64,000 nucleotides of DNA from positions 329,936 through 393,935 of the forward strand of contig NZ_JABULH010000003.1 in the NCBI RefSeq assembly GCF_013328205.1, written 5' to 3'. Below the pieces are notes generated by a model that was not told the DNA's origin, ran no database searches, and saw only the letters and a list, made by a program, of their open reading frames with translations. The first letter of the stretch is position 1. Every line of letters starts with the position of its first letter. Of the stretch, positions 46,326 to 55,459 are shown piece by piece. Position numbers and translations under genes: made by a program. The stretch comes from Sphingomonas hominis (lineage in GTDB: Bacteria; Pseudomonadota; Alphaproteobacteria; Sphingomonadales; Sphingomonadaceae).

Positions 46326-47261
46326 ATGCTGAAGGTGGTGATAGGCGCGCTGGGTCTGGCCTTGACCGGTGCCACCGCCGCGCCGATCGCCATTGCCTCA
46401 CCACCCGCGCCCGTCGCCGCGCAGGCGACGCCGGCACCAGCCGCCGTGGCGCCAAGGCCCGCGCCGCGCACCATCCTGTTCATCGGCAACAGCTTTACCT
46501 TTGGTGCCAACTCGCCCGTGCGCAACTGGCGGGCGGACAGCGTCACCGACCTGAACGGCGCCGGCTACGGCGGGGTGCCGGCCTTGTTCAAGGCGTTCAC
46601 GCTTCAGGCCGGGCTCGATTACCAGGTCAGTCTGGAGGTGCAGGGCGGCCGCACGCTCGGCTTTCATTACGACCAGCGCCGCCGCCTGTTCGACCGCGCG
46701 TGGGACGTCGTCGTGTTGCAGGAATATAGTACGCTCGACCCCGATCGCCCGGGCGATCCGCGTAACTACATCAACGATGTCGCGCGGCTGTCGCGGTTGT
46801 TCGTGCGGCGCAACCCGCTGGTCCAGGTGCACCTGACCGCGACCTGGTCGCGCGCCGATCAGGTTTATCGCGCGACCCGCGGGCCTTGGGCGGGCAAGCC
46901 GATCTACGCGATGGCGCTCGACCTGCGCGCCGCCGCCGATCGCGCGCGCGCGGTCATCCCGTTGGTCACCGGTATCGCGCCGGTCGGGCAGGCGTGGAAC
47001 CGCGCGATCTCGACCGGGATCGCCGATCCCAACCCGTATGACGGCATCGGCTACGGCCAGCTCGACCTGTGGAGTTTCGACCGGTACCACGCCAGCACCG
47101 CGGGCTATTATCTCGAAGCATTGGTGGTGTTCGGCCGCGTCACCGGCATCGACCCGACGACACTCGGGCCCGGCGAGCAGGCCGCCGACGCGCTCGGCCT
47201 GTCACGCGAGGAGGCGAGCGCGTTGCAGCGCGTCGCGCGCGACGAACTCGCGGCGGGGTAG
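46326..47261 (+). CDS. Exported SGNH-hydrolase-like protein (DUF4886-like)
   Basis: 311 residues with an excellent GGAGGTGAC ribosome-binding site. A Sec signal and an Ala/Pro-rich linker (residues 1-48) lead into TILFIGNSFTFGAN with the presumed nucleophile Ser56 in the GNSxT form of the SGNH family. WDVVVLQEYSTLDP supplies the Gly/Asn-like block, and the C-terminal FDRYHASTAGYYL fits the Asp-His pair. Such proteins are esterases or acetylhydrolases acting on glycans or lipids in the periplasm; the substrate is not known. It follows the 5-oxoproline operon by 93 bases but is probably separate. Confidence 0.78.
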   Translation: MLKVVIGALGLALTGATAAPIAIASPPAPVAAQATPAPAAVAPRPAPRTILFIGNSFTFGANSPVRNWRADSVTDLNGAGYGGVPALFKAFTLQAGLDYQVSLEVQGGRTLGFHYDQRRRLFDRAWDVVVLQEYSTLDPDRPGDPRNYINDVARLSRLFVRRNPLVQVHLTATWSRADQVYRATRGPWAGKPIYAMALDLRAAADRARAVIPLVTGIAPVGQAWNRAISTGIADPNPYDGIGYGQLDLWSFDRYHASTAGYYLEALVVFGRVTGIDPTTLGPGEQAADALGLSREEASALQRVARDELAAG

Positions 47262-47282
47262 GGGGGTCTCGCACCTTCTTGC

Positions 47283-47354
47283 GTCACCCCGAACCTGATT
47301 CGGCGAGGCAGGTCAGGAGAAGGCAGGGGCTTCCCGGGTCAAGTCCGGGATGAC
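47283..47354. repeat. Dispersed palindromic repeat, copy 3 (shortened)
   Basis: GTCACCCCGAACCTGATTC at the left and GGGTCAAGTCCGGGATGAC at the right, with GGAGAAGGCAGGGG between. The same outer arms and GAAGGCAG core occur at 24124 and 28244; the internal part is shorter here. It lies between the convergent SGNH and aldehyde oxidase genes. Confidence 0.72.
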
Positions 47355-47400
47355 GGCGGGTTCGATCAGGACGAAGACCGCTCAGCCGATCCTAAAGGAT

Positions 47401-47429
47401 TAGCGGGGAGGCTCGCCACCTCCCCGCTA
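47401..47429 (-). terminator. Terminator hairpin after paoC
   Basis: A perfect 11-bp stem (TAGCGGGGAGG with CCTCCCCGCTA) and 7-base loop, starting four bases after the paoC stop on the minus strand. It is followed by ATCCTTTAGG rather than a true U-run, so it may be an RNA-stabilising 3' hairpin. Confidence 0.65.
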
Positions 47430-47433
47430 TTCA

Positions 47434-49653
47434 TCACGCCACTGCGGGCAGCTTTTCCAGATGCTTGTCGAGCGTGATCGGATAATCGCGCACGCGCACG
47501 CCGGTGGCGTTGTAGATCGCATTGGCAACCGCTGCACCGACACCGCACAGGCCCAGTTCGCCCACACCCTTGGCCTTCATCGGATTGGCCTTGTCGTCGG
47601 CTTCGTCGAGGAACACGACCTCCTGGTGTGGGATGTCGGCGTGGACCGGCACCTCGTAGCTGGCGAGATCGTGGTTGATGAACAAGCCGAAGCGCTTGTC
47701 GACTGCCAGATCCTCCATCAGCGCCGACCCGACCCCCATCGTCATCGCGCCGATCACCTGGCTGCGCGCCGACTTGGGATTGATGATCCGGCCCGCCGCG
47801 CAGACCGCCAGCATCCGCCGCAGCCGCGTCGCGCCGGTATAAGCGTCGACGCCGACCTCGACGAAATGCGCGCCGAAGGTGGAAAGCTGATAGGTCTTGT
47901 CGAGCTTGCCGAACTCGATCTTGTCCTCCGCGGACAGCTCGCCCGCACTGACGGCCTGCGCCAGATCGGCCGAGCGATTGCCGCTCGTCACCTTGCCGCC
48001 CTGGAACACGGCGTCGGTGGTGTTGAAGCCGAGCCGCTGCGCCACCTGCTCGCGCAATTTGACGCACGCGGCATAGACGCCCGCGGTCGCGTTCGCCGCG
48101 CCGAACTGCCCGCCCGAACCCGCCGAGACGGGATAGGCCGAGCTGCCGAGCTTCACGACTACCGCCTCGGCCGGTACGCCCATCATCTCGGCCGCGGTCT
48201 GCGCGATGATCGTGTAGCTGCCGGTGCCGATGTCGGTCATGTCGGTCTCGACCGTCACCACGCCGCCTTGCCCCAGCCGCACGCGCGCGGCCGAGCGCAT
48301 GTTCATGTGGTTGCGGAACGCGGATGCCACGCCCATCCCGACCAGCCACTTTCCATCGCGCACCTGCGCCGGTTTGGCATTGCGGCGCGACCAGCCGAAC
48401 CGCTGCGCGCCTTCGTTCAGGCAACGCACCAACTGGCGTTGCGAGAAGCGGCGCTTGGGGTCTTCCGGGTCGACCTGCGTGTCGTTCTTGATGCGGAACG
48501 CGACCGGGTCCATCCCCAGCTTCTCCGCCATCTCGTCCATCGCCACTTCGAGCGCCATCATCCCCGGTGCCTCGCCCGGCGCACGCATCGCATTGCCCTC
48601 GGGCAGGTTGAGCACCGCCAGCCGCATCGAGATCATGCGGTTCGCGCCCGCGTACAGCAGCTTGGTCTGATTGACCGCGGTCTCCGGGCTGCCGCCGGGC
48701 TGGTCGCCCGATCCGCTCTCGTGCGCGATCGCGGTGATCGTGCCGTCCTTCTCGGCGCCGATGCGGATGCGCTGGCGCGTTGCCGGCCGATGCGTGGTGT
48801 TGTTGGCGATCACGGGCCGCGACAGCGCGAGCTTGACCGGGCGACCCGCCGCTTTCGCACCCAGCGCCGCCATCACCGCGTCGGTGCGCAGGAACAGCTT
48901 TCCGCCGAACCCGCCGCCGACGTAAGGCGACATGAAGCGGATCTTCTCCTTGGAGATCCCCAGCGTCTTGGCCAGGTCGCCGTGGCCCCAGGCGATCATC
49001 TGGTTCGAAGTCCACAACGTCAGCTCATCGCCGGTCCACGATGCGATCGAGGCGAACGGTTCCATCATCGCGTGGCTGTGGTCGGGCGTCGAATAGGTCG
49101 CGTCGAGCGTGACGGGCGCGGCGGCGAACGCTTGCTCGAACTTGCCGACGCGGTCGACCGGCGGCGCGGCGCTGCCCTCGTCGCTCGATCCACCTTTGAG
49201 CGGCGCGGTTTTCAGCGCTTCGTCGAGGTCGAACTGCGCGGCGCCACGCGAGTAATCGACGCGGACGAGCCCGGCGGCGGCGCGCGCCTGCTCGAACGTT
49301 TCGGCGACGACGATGGCAACCGCCTGATGGTAATGGTCGACCTCGGGGCCGGCGAGCAGCTTCACCGTGTTGAAGTCGCCCTTGCCCAGCTTGCCCGCGT
49401 TTTCGGCGGTGACGATCGCGAGCACGCCCGGCGCCGCCTTTGCCGCGCGCGTGTCGATGCTGGCGATCCGCCCCTTGGCGATCGCGGCGGGTACGAGATA
49501 ACCATAGGCCGGGTTGGCGACCTCGGCGTGATGCTCATACGCGTAGGGCGCGGTGCCGGTGGTCTTGACCGGACCGTCGATGCGGTCGTGCGCGCGCCCG
49601 ACGACCTGCATCCGGTCGATCGGGTTGGCGCCGGCGGGTGTATCGAACTTCAT
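47434..49653 (-). CDS. paoC: Aldehyde oxidase/xanthine dehydrogenase molybdenum-cofactor subunit (PaoC-type)
   Basis: 739 residues from ATG 49653. N-terminal Ald_Xan_dh_C domain (VVGRAHDRIDGPVKTTGTAPY) followed by the molybdopterin-binding domains with the glycine-rich YVGGGFGGK, GNAMRAPGEAPGMMALE, DIGTGSYTIIAQTAAE and the C-terminal GVGELGLCGVGAAVANAI, whose Glu is the catalytic base. Together with the two upstream genes it forms a PaoABC periplasmic aldehyde oxidase, which oxidises aldehydes, often aromatic, to acids. The size and gene order A-B-C match the E. coli enzyme. It is probably exported as a complex through the Tat signal of PaoA. Confidence 0.95.
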   Translation of the reverse strand: MKFDTPAGANPIDRMQVVGRAHDRIDGPVKTTGTAPYAYEHHAEVANPAYGYLVPAAIAKGRIASIDTRAAKAAPGVLAIVTAENAGKLGKGDFNTVKLLAGPEVDHYHQAVAIVVAETFEQARAAAGLVRVDYSRGAAQFDLDEALKTAPLKGGSSDEGSAAPPVDRVGKFEQAFAAAPVTLDATYSTPDHSHAMMEPFASIASWTGDELTLWTSNQMIAWGHGDLAKTLGISKEKIRFMSPYVGGGFGGKLFLRTDAVMAALGAKAAGRPVKLALSRPVIANNTTHRPATRQRIRIGAEKDGTITAIAHESGSGDQPGGSPETAVNQTKLLYAGANRMISMRLAVLNLPEGNAMRAPGEAPGMMALEVAMDEMAEKLGMDPVAFRIKNDTQVDPEDPKRRFSQRQLVRCLNEGAQRFGWSRRNAKPAQVRDGKWLVGMGVASAFRNHMNMRSAARVRLGQGGVVTVETDMTDIGTGSYTIIAQTAAEMMGVPAEAVVVKLGSSAYPVSAGSGGQFGAANATAGVYAACVKLREQVAQRLGFNTTDAVFQGGKVTSGNRSADLAQAVSAGELSAEDKIEFGKLDKTYQLSTFGAHFVEVGVDAYTGATRLRRMLAVCAAGRIINPKSARSQVIGAMTMGVGSALMEDLAVDKRFGLFINHDLASYEVPVHADIPHQEVVFLDEADDKANPMKAKGVGELGLCGVGAAVANAIYNATGVRVRDYPITLDKHLEKLPAVA

Positions 49654-49658
49654 GAGGC

Positions 49659-50606
49659 TCAGGCCTTGGCTTGAGAGATAACGGACGCGAGCGCACGCGT
49701 GGCGAGCGGCAGCTTGAAGGCATTGTCCTCGGTCGGTGTCGCGCCCTGGAACGCGCGCGCGGTGACCGCGGCGGCGCCCTGTGGCAGCAGCGCCTCCGCC
49801 GCTTCGACACGCCACGGGCGCGGTGCGACGCCGCCGAATGCGACCCGGCCGGTGCCGTCGGGCTGGATCACCGCGGCAACCGAGACGAGCGCGTAGGCGT
49901 AGGACGCACGGTCGCGCACCTTCTCGTAGAAATGCTTGCCGCCGATCGGTTTGGGCAAGGTCACCGCGGTGATCAGCTCGCCCGCTTTCAGCACCGTATC
50001 CTGTTCGGGATGGTCGCCCCACAAACGGTGGAAGTCGGCGATCGGGATCGCACGCTGCTGCCCTTGCGCGTCGACGGTCTCGACCGTCGCGTCGAGCACG
50101 CGCATCGCCACCGCCATGTCGCCGGGGAAGGTCGCGATACACTTGTCCGACACGCCGATCACGCCGAGCTGACGTGAATAGCCGCCGATCGCGGCGCAAC
50201 CGGAACCGGGCTTGCGCTTGTTGCACGCCATGTTGGTGTCGTAGAAATACGGACAACGCGTCCGCTGCAGCAGATTGCCCGCAGTCGACGCCTTGTTGCG
50301 CAACTGGCCGGATGCGCCCGCGACGATCGCGCGCGTCAGCACCGCGTAATCGCGTCGCACGCGCTGGTCGGCGGCGAGATCGGTGTTGGTGACCAGCGCG
50401 CCGATCCGCAGCCCGCCCTCGCGCGTACGCTCGATCTTGTCGAAGCCCAGATCCTGCACGTCGACCAGGTGCGTCGGTGTCTCGACCTCGATCTTCATCA
50501 GGTCGAGCAGGTTGGTGCCGCCGGCCAGAAACTTCGCGCCCGGCTGCGCGGCGGCGCGCGCCGCGGCTTTCGCGTCCTTGGCCCGCTCGTAGGTGAACGC
50601 CTTCAT
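49659..50606 (-). CDS. paoB: Aldehyde oxidase FAD-binding subunit (PaoB-type)
   Basis: 315 residues. FAD-binding motifs [15 protein letters not shown] and [15 protein letters not shown] are clear. Cys118, Cys128, Cys137 and Cys156 ([24 protein letters not shown]) reproduce the insertion that in E. coli PaoB binds an additional [4Fe-4S] cluster, a feature of the PaoABC group not found in most xanthine dehydrogenases. It lies 5 bases before paoC and overlaps paoA by 4 bases. Confidence 0.95.
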   Translation of the reverse strand: MKAFTYERAKDAKAAARAAAQPGAKFLAGGTNLLDLMKIEVETPTHLVDVQDLGFDKIERTREGGLRIGALVTNTDLAADQRVRRDYAVLTRAIVAGASGQLRNKASTAGNLLQRTRCPYFYDTNMACNKRKPGSGCAAIGGYSRQLGVIGVSDKCIATFPGDMAVAMRVLDATVETVDAQGQQRAIPIADFHRLWGDHPEQDTVLKAGELITAVTLPKPIGGKHFYEKVRDRASYAYALVSVAAVIQPDGTGRVAFGGVAPRPWRVEAAEALLPQGAAAVTARAFQGATPTEDNAFKLPLATRALASVISQAKA

Positions 50607-51268
50607 GCCCGCGCCTCCTCGACGCCCGCCACGTCGGCCATGGCCTCGGCGATGTTGGAATAAGCGCCGCAGCGGCAGATGTTGCCGCTCATCCGCTCGC
50701 GCATCTCCATGTTGGTGACCTGCGGCCTAGCCGATACGTCCGCCTGGACGTGGCTGGGAATGCCGCGCTTGATCTCATCGAGCACCGCCACCGCCGAGCA
50801 AATCTGCCCCGGCGTACAGTAACCGCACTGATAGCCGTCGTGTTTCACGAACGCTGCCTGCATCGGGTGCAGCTTGTCGGGCGTACCCAGCCCCTCGATC
50901 GTGGTGATCTTGTCGCCCTGGTGCTGCACCGCGAGGCTGAGGCACGAATTGATCCGCACGCCGTTGACCATCACGGTGCACGCGCCGCACTGGCCGTGGT
51001 CGCAGCCTTTCTTGCTGCCGGTCAGGTGCAGATGCTCGCGCAGCGCGTCGAGCAAGGTCGTGCGCGTGTCGAGGGTAAGTTCCTGCCGGCGGCCATTGAC
51101 CTCGAACGAGACGGGCATCGTCGGCACGGGCTTGGCCGCAAGCTGCTGCTCCTGCGCCAGCGCCGCCGGCGCGGCCGTCATGGCGGCGGTGGCGGCACCG
51201 CCTGCCAGCACGCCGCGACGCGACATCTCCAGCGCGCTCACTTCATTCTTGGACATGGTTTCTTTCAT
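50603..51268 (-). CDS. paoA: Aldehyde oxidase 2Fe-2S subunit with Tat signal (PaoA-type)
   Basis: 221 residues. A twin-arginine signal ([16 protein letters not shown]) directs the folded complex to the periplasm. The plant-type [2Fe-2S] domain has [15 protein letters not shown] and a second helical domain [12 protein letters not shown] with [12 protein letters not shown], giving both clusters of the molybdenum hydroxylase family. ATG 51268 and ATG 51256 are both possible. It is the first gene of paoABC. No PaoD-like maturation factor lies in the window. Confidence 0.95.
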   Translation of the reverse strand: MKETMSKNEVSALEMSRRGVLAGGAATAAMTAAPAALAQEQQLAAKPVPTMPVSFEVNGRRQELTLDTRTTLLDALREHLHLTGSKKGCDHGQCGACTVMVNGVRINSCLSLAVQHQGDKITTIEGLGTPDKLHPMQAAFVKHDGYQCGYCTPGQICSAVAVLDEIKRGIPSHVQADVSARPQVTNMEMRERMSGNICRCGAYSNIAEAMADVAGVEEARA

Positions 51269-51475
51269 CTAAATGGATCGGTGCGCAGCGCCGTAACGGC
51301 TAAGTCATGCTGGAACCGTGATAAACCATAGCAGTAACCAACGATCCAGCGAAACGTTTCCTGATCCAGGTTATTAGTTGGTGTGATCGATATTTCGGCA
51401 TCACCCCGGGGCCAGGCGACCAGGGCGGTACGCCGCCGACCAGCGGGTCGGCATTGTGCAGGGAAAGCGTCCGCC

Positions 51476-51838
51476 ATGTTGCCCGTTACCTCCCCCGCAC
51501 CAATGGCGGACCCGACGACAATGCGGTTACCGCACAAGCCATGGTATGCGGAGCTTGATCTACAGGTGCTCGCCGCGGTCCTGCTCGGCGTGCTGCTGGC
51601 GCACTTTTACCCGCAGACCGGCGAGGCGATGAAGCCGATCGGCTACGCCTTTATCAAGCTGGTTAAGATGATCATCGCGCCGGTCATCTTTCTCACCATC
51701 GTGACCGAGATCGCCGGGATGCGCGACCTCGGCCCGGTCGGGCGTGTTGGGACCAAGGCATTCGCCTATTCCCTGTTCTTCTCCACGCTGGCGCTGTTCG
51801 TTGCAATCTTGTTCGGCCGCGCGAACATGCGATGGTAG
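51476..51838 (+). pseudogene. dctA: Truncated C4-dicarboxylate transporter DctA (N-terminal remnant)
   Basis: 120 residues from ATG 51476 with GGGAAAG upstream. [58 protein letters not shown] and [20 protein letters not shown] are the first two to three helices of a DctA/glutamate-symporter family protein, normally ~420-450 residues. Homology stops at about residue 112 and the frame ends shortly after in FGRANMRW. The rest of the transporter, including the hairpins and substrate site, is absent; the next 150 bases lead into an unrelated esterase gene. A deletion or rearrangement joining two loci is the simplest explanation. Confidence 0.82.
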
Positions 51839-51867
51839 CGCTCATACTGGGTACAGGCAGGGGGATG

Positions 51868-51993
51868 GATGAAGACGATCAAGCTGGTCCGCAAGGCGCC
51901 GCGCCTGCGCGACACCGCGCTCGTAACTGGATGCCTCATCGTCGTCGCGTCACCCGCTGCCGGCCGCTGCGCTGCGTCGGACACGCGCCGATG
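51868..51993 (+). CDS. Possible 41-residue peptide coupled to the esterase gene
   Basis: MKTIKLVRKAPRLRDTALVT and a hydrophobic CLIVVASPAAG stretch, stopping in an ATGA overlap with the downstream esterase start. GGGGGATGG lies just upstream. It could be a leader peptide enabling coupled translation or simply chance; it also lies on the junction created by the dctA truncation. No homologue recognised. Confidence 0.28.
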
Positions 51994-53097
51994 AAGCGTG
52001 TGTGGCTCGCGCTGCTGGGTGCGGCGACGGTCGCGGCTGGGCCGACCGTGCGCGTCGAGCGTGTCGACGTCGTGCCGACGGGGGCCGTTGCGCTGCCGAT
52101 GCGGGTCGTCGGCCGTGCCGAGCCGGCGGGCGATCGCATGGTCCGTCGGCAGTGGCCGGGCAGCTACGTCGAGACGCGCTTTCGCGGGCCGCAGGCCTTG
52201 TTCCGCGTCGGGGCAGGCGAGGTGTCGCTGCGCGTGACGGTGGACGCAGGTGTGCCGGTCGCGCTGGTTCGCCCCGCGCCCGGTCTCTACCGCGTCGGAC
52301 CGCTGGCACCCGGCGCGCACCATTTGCGCGTACAGGTGGCGAGCGAGAGCCAGGCCGGCGCGACCGCGTTCGGCGGTTTCCTCGCGCCTCCGGGCACCCG
52401 CGCGCTGCCGGTGCCGGTGCCGAGCACCGCGCGCCAGATCGAGTTCATCGGCGACTCGCACACGGTCGGCTACGCCAACCGGTCGGACAAGGCCGAATGC
52501 ACCAGCGCCGAGGTGTGGGACACGACCGACACGACGCAGGGGCTGCCCGACGTGCTCGCCCGCCGCTACCGCGCCGATTACCGCGTCAACGCGATCTCGG
52601 GTCGCGGCGTGGTGCGCAATTACGACGGCAACACGTGGGATACGTTGCCGACCGCTTACCCGTTCACCTTGTTCGACAAGGCGCGGCGCGCGTCCGATGC
52701 CGGCTGGCATCCGCGCGTGATCGTGGTCGCGCTGGGCACCAACGATTTCTCCACCGCGCTGCATCCCGGCGAACCATGGGCGACGCGGGCTGCGCTGCAC
52801 GACGATTTCGAGCGCCGCTACGCCGCCTTCCTCTCGGGCCTGCGCGCGACGCATCCGCGTGCCTTGATCATCGTATGGGCGACCGGCATCGCGCGCGGCG
52901 AGGTCGCAACCGAGGCGCGCGCGACGGTGACGCGGCTGCAACGCGCGGGCGAGCGCCGCACCGTGTTCGTCGCGGTGAACGGCCTGGGTTTCCGCGCCTG
53001 CCACGGCCATCCCGATCTGAATGACGACGCGAAGATTGCCGCTGCGGTCGCCGCGCAGATCGACGCGCGCGGCGACGTCTGGGTTGACGGCAAGTGA
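51991..53097 (+). CDS. Exported SGNH carbohydrate esterase, CE2-like
   Basis: 368 residues from ATG 51991. A short signal peptide (MKRVWLALLGAATVAAG) is followed by a beta-sandwich domain (about 40-140: SYVETRFRGPQALFRVGAGE, LYRVGPLAPGAHHLRVQVASE) and an SGNH hydrolase domain with IEFIGDSHTVGYAN (Ser156), a DTTQGLPDVLARRY block, VVALGTNDFS and a C-terminal GHPDLNDDA. Sandwich plus SGNH in this order is the architecture of family 2 carbohydrate esterases, which remove acetyl groups from xylan, mannan or other glycans. The downstream polysaccharide deacetylase overlaps by 4 bases, indicating a shared glycan-deacylation task. Confidence 0.82.
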   Translation: MKRVWLALLGAATVAAGPTVRVERVDVVPTGAVALPMRVVGRAEPAGDRMVRRQWPGSYVETRFRGPQALFRVGAGEVSLRVTVDAGVPVALVRPAPGLYRVGPLAPGAHHLRVQVASESQAGATAFGGFLAPPGTRALPVPVPSTARQIEFIGDSHTVGYANRSDKAECTSAEVWDTTDTTQGLPDVLARRYRADYRVNAISGRGVVRNYDGNTWDTLPTAYPFTLFDKARRASDAGWHPRVIVVALGTNDFSTALHPGEPWATRAALHDDFERRYAAFLSGLRATHPRALIIVWATGIARGEVATEARATVTRLQRAGERRTVFVAVNGLGFRACHGHPDLNDDAKIAAAVAAQIDARGDVWVDGK

Positions 53098-53867
53098 CCG
53101 CACGGTGGACGTGCTTGTCGAGACTTGCGGCGGCGATGGCGGCGCTGGTGCTGTCGCCCGGGATCGCGCAAGCGCGCGGCACTGTGGTGCTGACCTACGA
53201 CGACGCGCTGCCGTCGCAGCTCGAGCACGCGCTGCCCGTGCTCGATGCGGCGGGGTTGAAGGCGACCTTCTTCCTGTCCGGCGTGCGCGAGGCGGACGTG
53301 CCGCGCTGGCGCGCGGCCGCGCGGCGCGGACACGAGCTGGGCAACCACACGATCTTTCACCCGTGCGCCGCGGCCAAGTTCCCGGCCGATCCGCGCTTCA
53401 CCAGCGAGGTCTATACGCCCGCGAGCATGTTGCGCGAGATCGAGCAGCAGAACGTCCTGCTTCGCGCGCTGGACGGCCGTGCGCGCCACGGTTTTGCAAC
53501 GCCGTGCGGCGAGCATCTGGTGGGCGGGCAGGATTACCTGGAACCGCTGCGCGCGGCGAAGCTGGTCGATTACGCGCGCGGCGTCAGCATGAGCGATGCC
53601 GAGGTGCGCGCCGGTGCCGTGAAGGGAGATGCGATGCACGTCCCCGCGCGCGGCTTCGGCGAGAATACGACGCTCGCCCAGCTGATCGCCTTCGCGCAGG
53701 AGGCAGAGGTGAGCGGCGGCTGGGCGGTGTTCCTGTTTCACGGCATCGGCGGCGATTACCTGAGCGTCGACGCGGCCGTGCACCGCGCCTTCGTTCGTTG
53801 GCTGCGGCAGCATCGCCGCACGATACGCGTCGCGACCTTGCACGACGCGCTCGCCGCCGCGCGCTGA
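53094..53867 (+). CDS. Exported polysaccharide deacetylase (NodB homology domain, CE4)
   Basis: 257 residues from a GTG in a GTGA overlap with the esterase stop. Signal peptide ends IAQA. The NodB domain begins VVLTYDDALPSQLEHALP with the Asp36/Asp37 pair, continues with LKATFFLSGV and the zinc-binding HELGNHTIFHPC, and ends with VFLFHGIGGDYLS carrying the late histidine. CE4 enzymes remove N- or O-acetyl groups from glycans in the periplasm or outside. The substrate is unknown. Confidence 0.9.
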   Translation: MTARWTCLSRLAAAMAALVLSPGIAQARGTVVLTYDDALPSQLEHALPVLDAAGLKATFFLSGVREADVPRWRAAARRGHELGNHTIFHPCAAAKFPADPRFTSEVYTPASMLREIEQQNVLLRALDGRARHGFATPCGEHLVGGQDYLEPLRAAKLVDYARGVSMSDAEVRAGAVKGDAMHVPARGFGENTTLAQLIAFAQEAEVSGGWAVFLFHGIGGDYLSVDAAVHRAFVRWLRQHRRTIRVATLHDALAAAR

Positions 53868-53902
53868 CCCAGTGCTGATTGGGCGCGCGCGGCGTCGCGA
53901 AG

Positions 53903-55402
53903 TTAGCGATACAGCGCGCGCGCGTCGTTCTTGAACGCGGCGCCGCTATCGTTGCGGCTGTAGAACATGTGCCCGCCGGGATAGACCTTGAGCGCGACGC
54001 GCTCCGCCTGGCCGAACGCGGGCATCTGATCGACGATCAGCCGCGACGCGAAGAAGGGGCAGGACAGGTCGTCCCAGCCGTGCACAATCATCACGCGCAT
54101 CTTGGGATCGTTGGCGATCGCCTTGCGCAGGTCGGTGACGGGCGTGTCGTTCGGCTTGCCGCGGTCCCACGCCGCGTTCACCGAATAGGACAGCGCATTG
54201 TAGCGCGCGTCGGTCTTCCAGCCGACTTCGCGCGTGACGAAATCGACCATCGCGCTTGTCGTCGGTGCGATCAGCGCGTCGAGGATCGGGTCGTTGGATT
54301 GCTGCTGCGGCGACCAGGGGAAGGGGTCGAAGGCGGTGACGTTCGAATCGTACACGCTGCCGATCGTGCCCTCGCTCCGGTGCACCTCGCGCAGGAAGGT
54401 GCGGCTGTCGACGCGCCCGCCCAGCCGCTGGACAAGCGCAGGGTCGAGCCCGGTCAGCTGCGTGACGCGCTGGACGATGCGGCCCGTCGCCTGCGGGTCG
54501 GAGCGCCCGCGCAACAGGTCGCGCGCGAACTCGCCGCGGGTGTAATTCTCCACCTCCGCCATCGCCGCCGGGGTGAGGCGACCCTGGCGCTCCAGGTTCG
54601 CCGCCGCCATTGAGGGCAGGTCGATCATCCACGGCAATGGCGACAAGGCGGTCGCGTCGTCGCCGACCGCGGGGTCGAGATAGGGCGACACCATGATGAG
54701 CCCGTTGACCCCGACGCCGATCTGCGACTGGAGTTCATAGGCGATGCGCGGCGCGCGATACCCGCCGTAGCTTTCCCCCATGACATATTTGGGCGAGCGC
54801 AGCCGGCCTTCCTTGACCAGCCAGTCGTAGACGACCTTGGACAGATATTTGATGTCGGGATCGTTGGCGTAGAACGCCTTTTTGGTCGCGTCCGCGTCGA
54901 CCAGGCTGCGGCTGAACCCAGTGCCGACGGGGTCGATGAAGACGAGGTCGGTGAAATCGAGCCAGGTGTTGGGATTGTCGCTGGCAATCGGCGCGTCGGA
55001 CGGTGCGTCGCCCTGCGCGCCGAACTGCACCCGCTTGGGGCCGACCGCGCCCATGTTGAGGTAGACCGACGCCGCACCCGGTCCGCCGTTGAACGCGAAG
55101 GTGACCGGGCGCGACGGATCGCGGCCGGGCACCGTATAGGCGGTATAGACGACCTGCCCGATCTCCTTGCCGCTCTCGTCGCGCACCGGCAGCGTGCCGA
55201 CCGTCGCGCGGTAGCTGAGCACGCGCCCGCCGACGCGCACGCTCTGCGCGATCGTGCGGTCGGCGGGGAGCGGCGGCAGCTTCACGCCGTCGTCGGTCTT
55301 TTTCTCGACGGTGGTGGTGGTCTTGTCGCTCTGCGCGAGTGCGGGCGCGGCGACGGACGCGAACATGGCGCCGGCGGCGAGCAGGCGGATAAATGGTGAC
55401 AC
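53903..55402 (-). CDS. S10-family serine carboxypeptidase, exported
   Basis: 499 residues from GTG 55402 with AAGGGGAAG upstream. The signal peptide (FIRLLAAGAMFASVAAPALAQ) precedes the S10 alpha/beta-hydrolase: oxyanion region FAFNGGPGAASVYLNMGA, nucleophile Ser in YVMGESYGGYRAP, the Asp in IVHGWDDLSCPF and the His in YPGGHMFY. S10 enzymes cleave C-terminal residues, typically at acidic pH. Bacterial members of this length with LPADRTIAQSVRVGG near the start are common in sphingomonads and xanthomonads. No close operon partner besides the small HhH gene 57 bases upstream. Confidence 0.93.
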   Translation of the reverse strand: MSPFIRLLAAGAMFASVAAPALAQSDKTTTTVEKKTDDGVKLPPLPADRTIAQSVRVGGRVLSYRATVGTLPVRDESGKEIGQVVYTAYTVPGRDPSRPVTFAFNGGPGAASVYLNMGAVGPKRVQFGAQGDAPSDAPIASDNPNTWLDFTDLVFIDPVGTGFSRSLVDADATKKAFYANDPDIKYLSKVVYDWLVKEGRLRSPKYVMGESYGGYRAPRIAYELQSQIGVGVNGLIMVSPYLDPAVGDDATALSPLPWMIDLPSMAAANLERQGRLTPAAMAEVENYTRGEFARDLLRGRSDPQATGRIVQRVTQLTGLDPALVQRLGGRVDSRTFLREVHRSEGTIGSVYDSNVTAFDPFPWSPQQQSNDPILDALIAPTTSAMVDFVTREVGWKTDARYNALSYSVNAAWDRGKPNDTPVTDLRKAIANDPKMRVMIVHGWDDLSCPFFASRLIVDQMPAFGQAERVALKVYPGGHMFYSRNDSGAAFKNDARALYR

Positions 55403-55459
55403 AATGCTTCCCCTTTTCGCGCGGCAGCTTAGCCGTTGCGCGCTTGGGGACAAGCCGGC

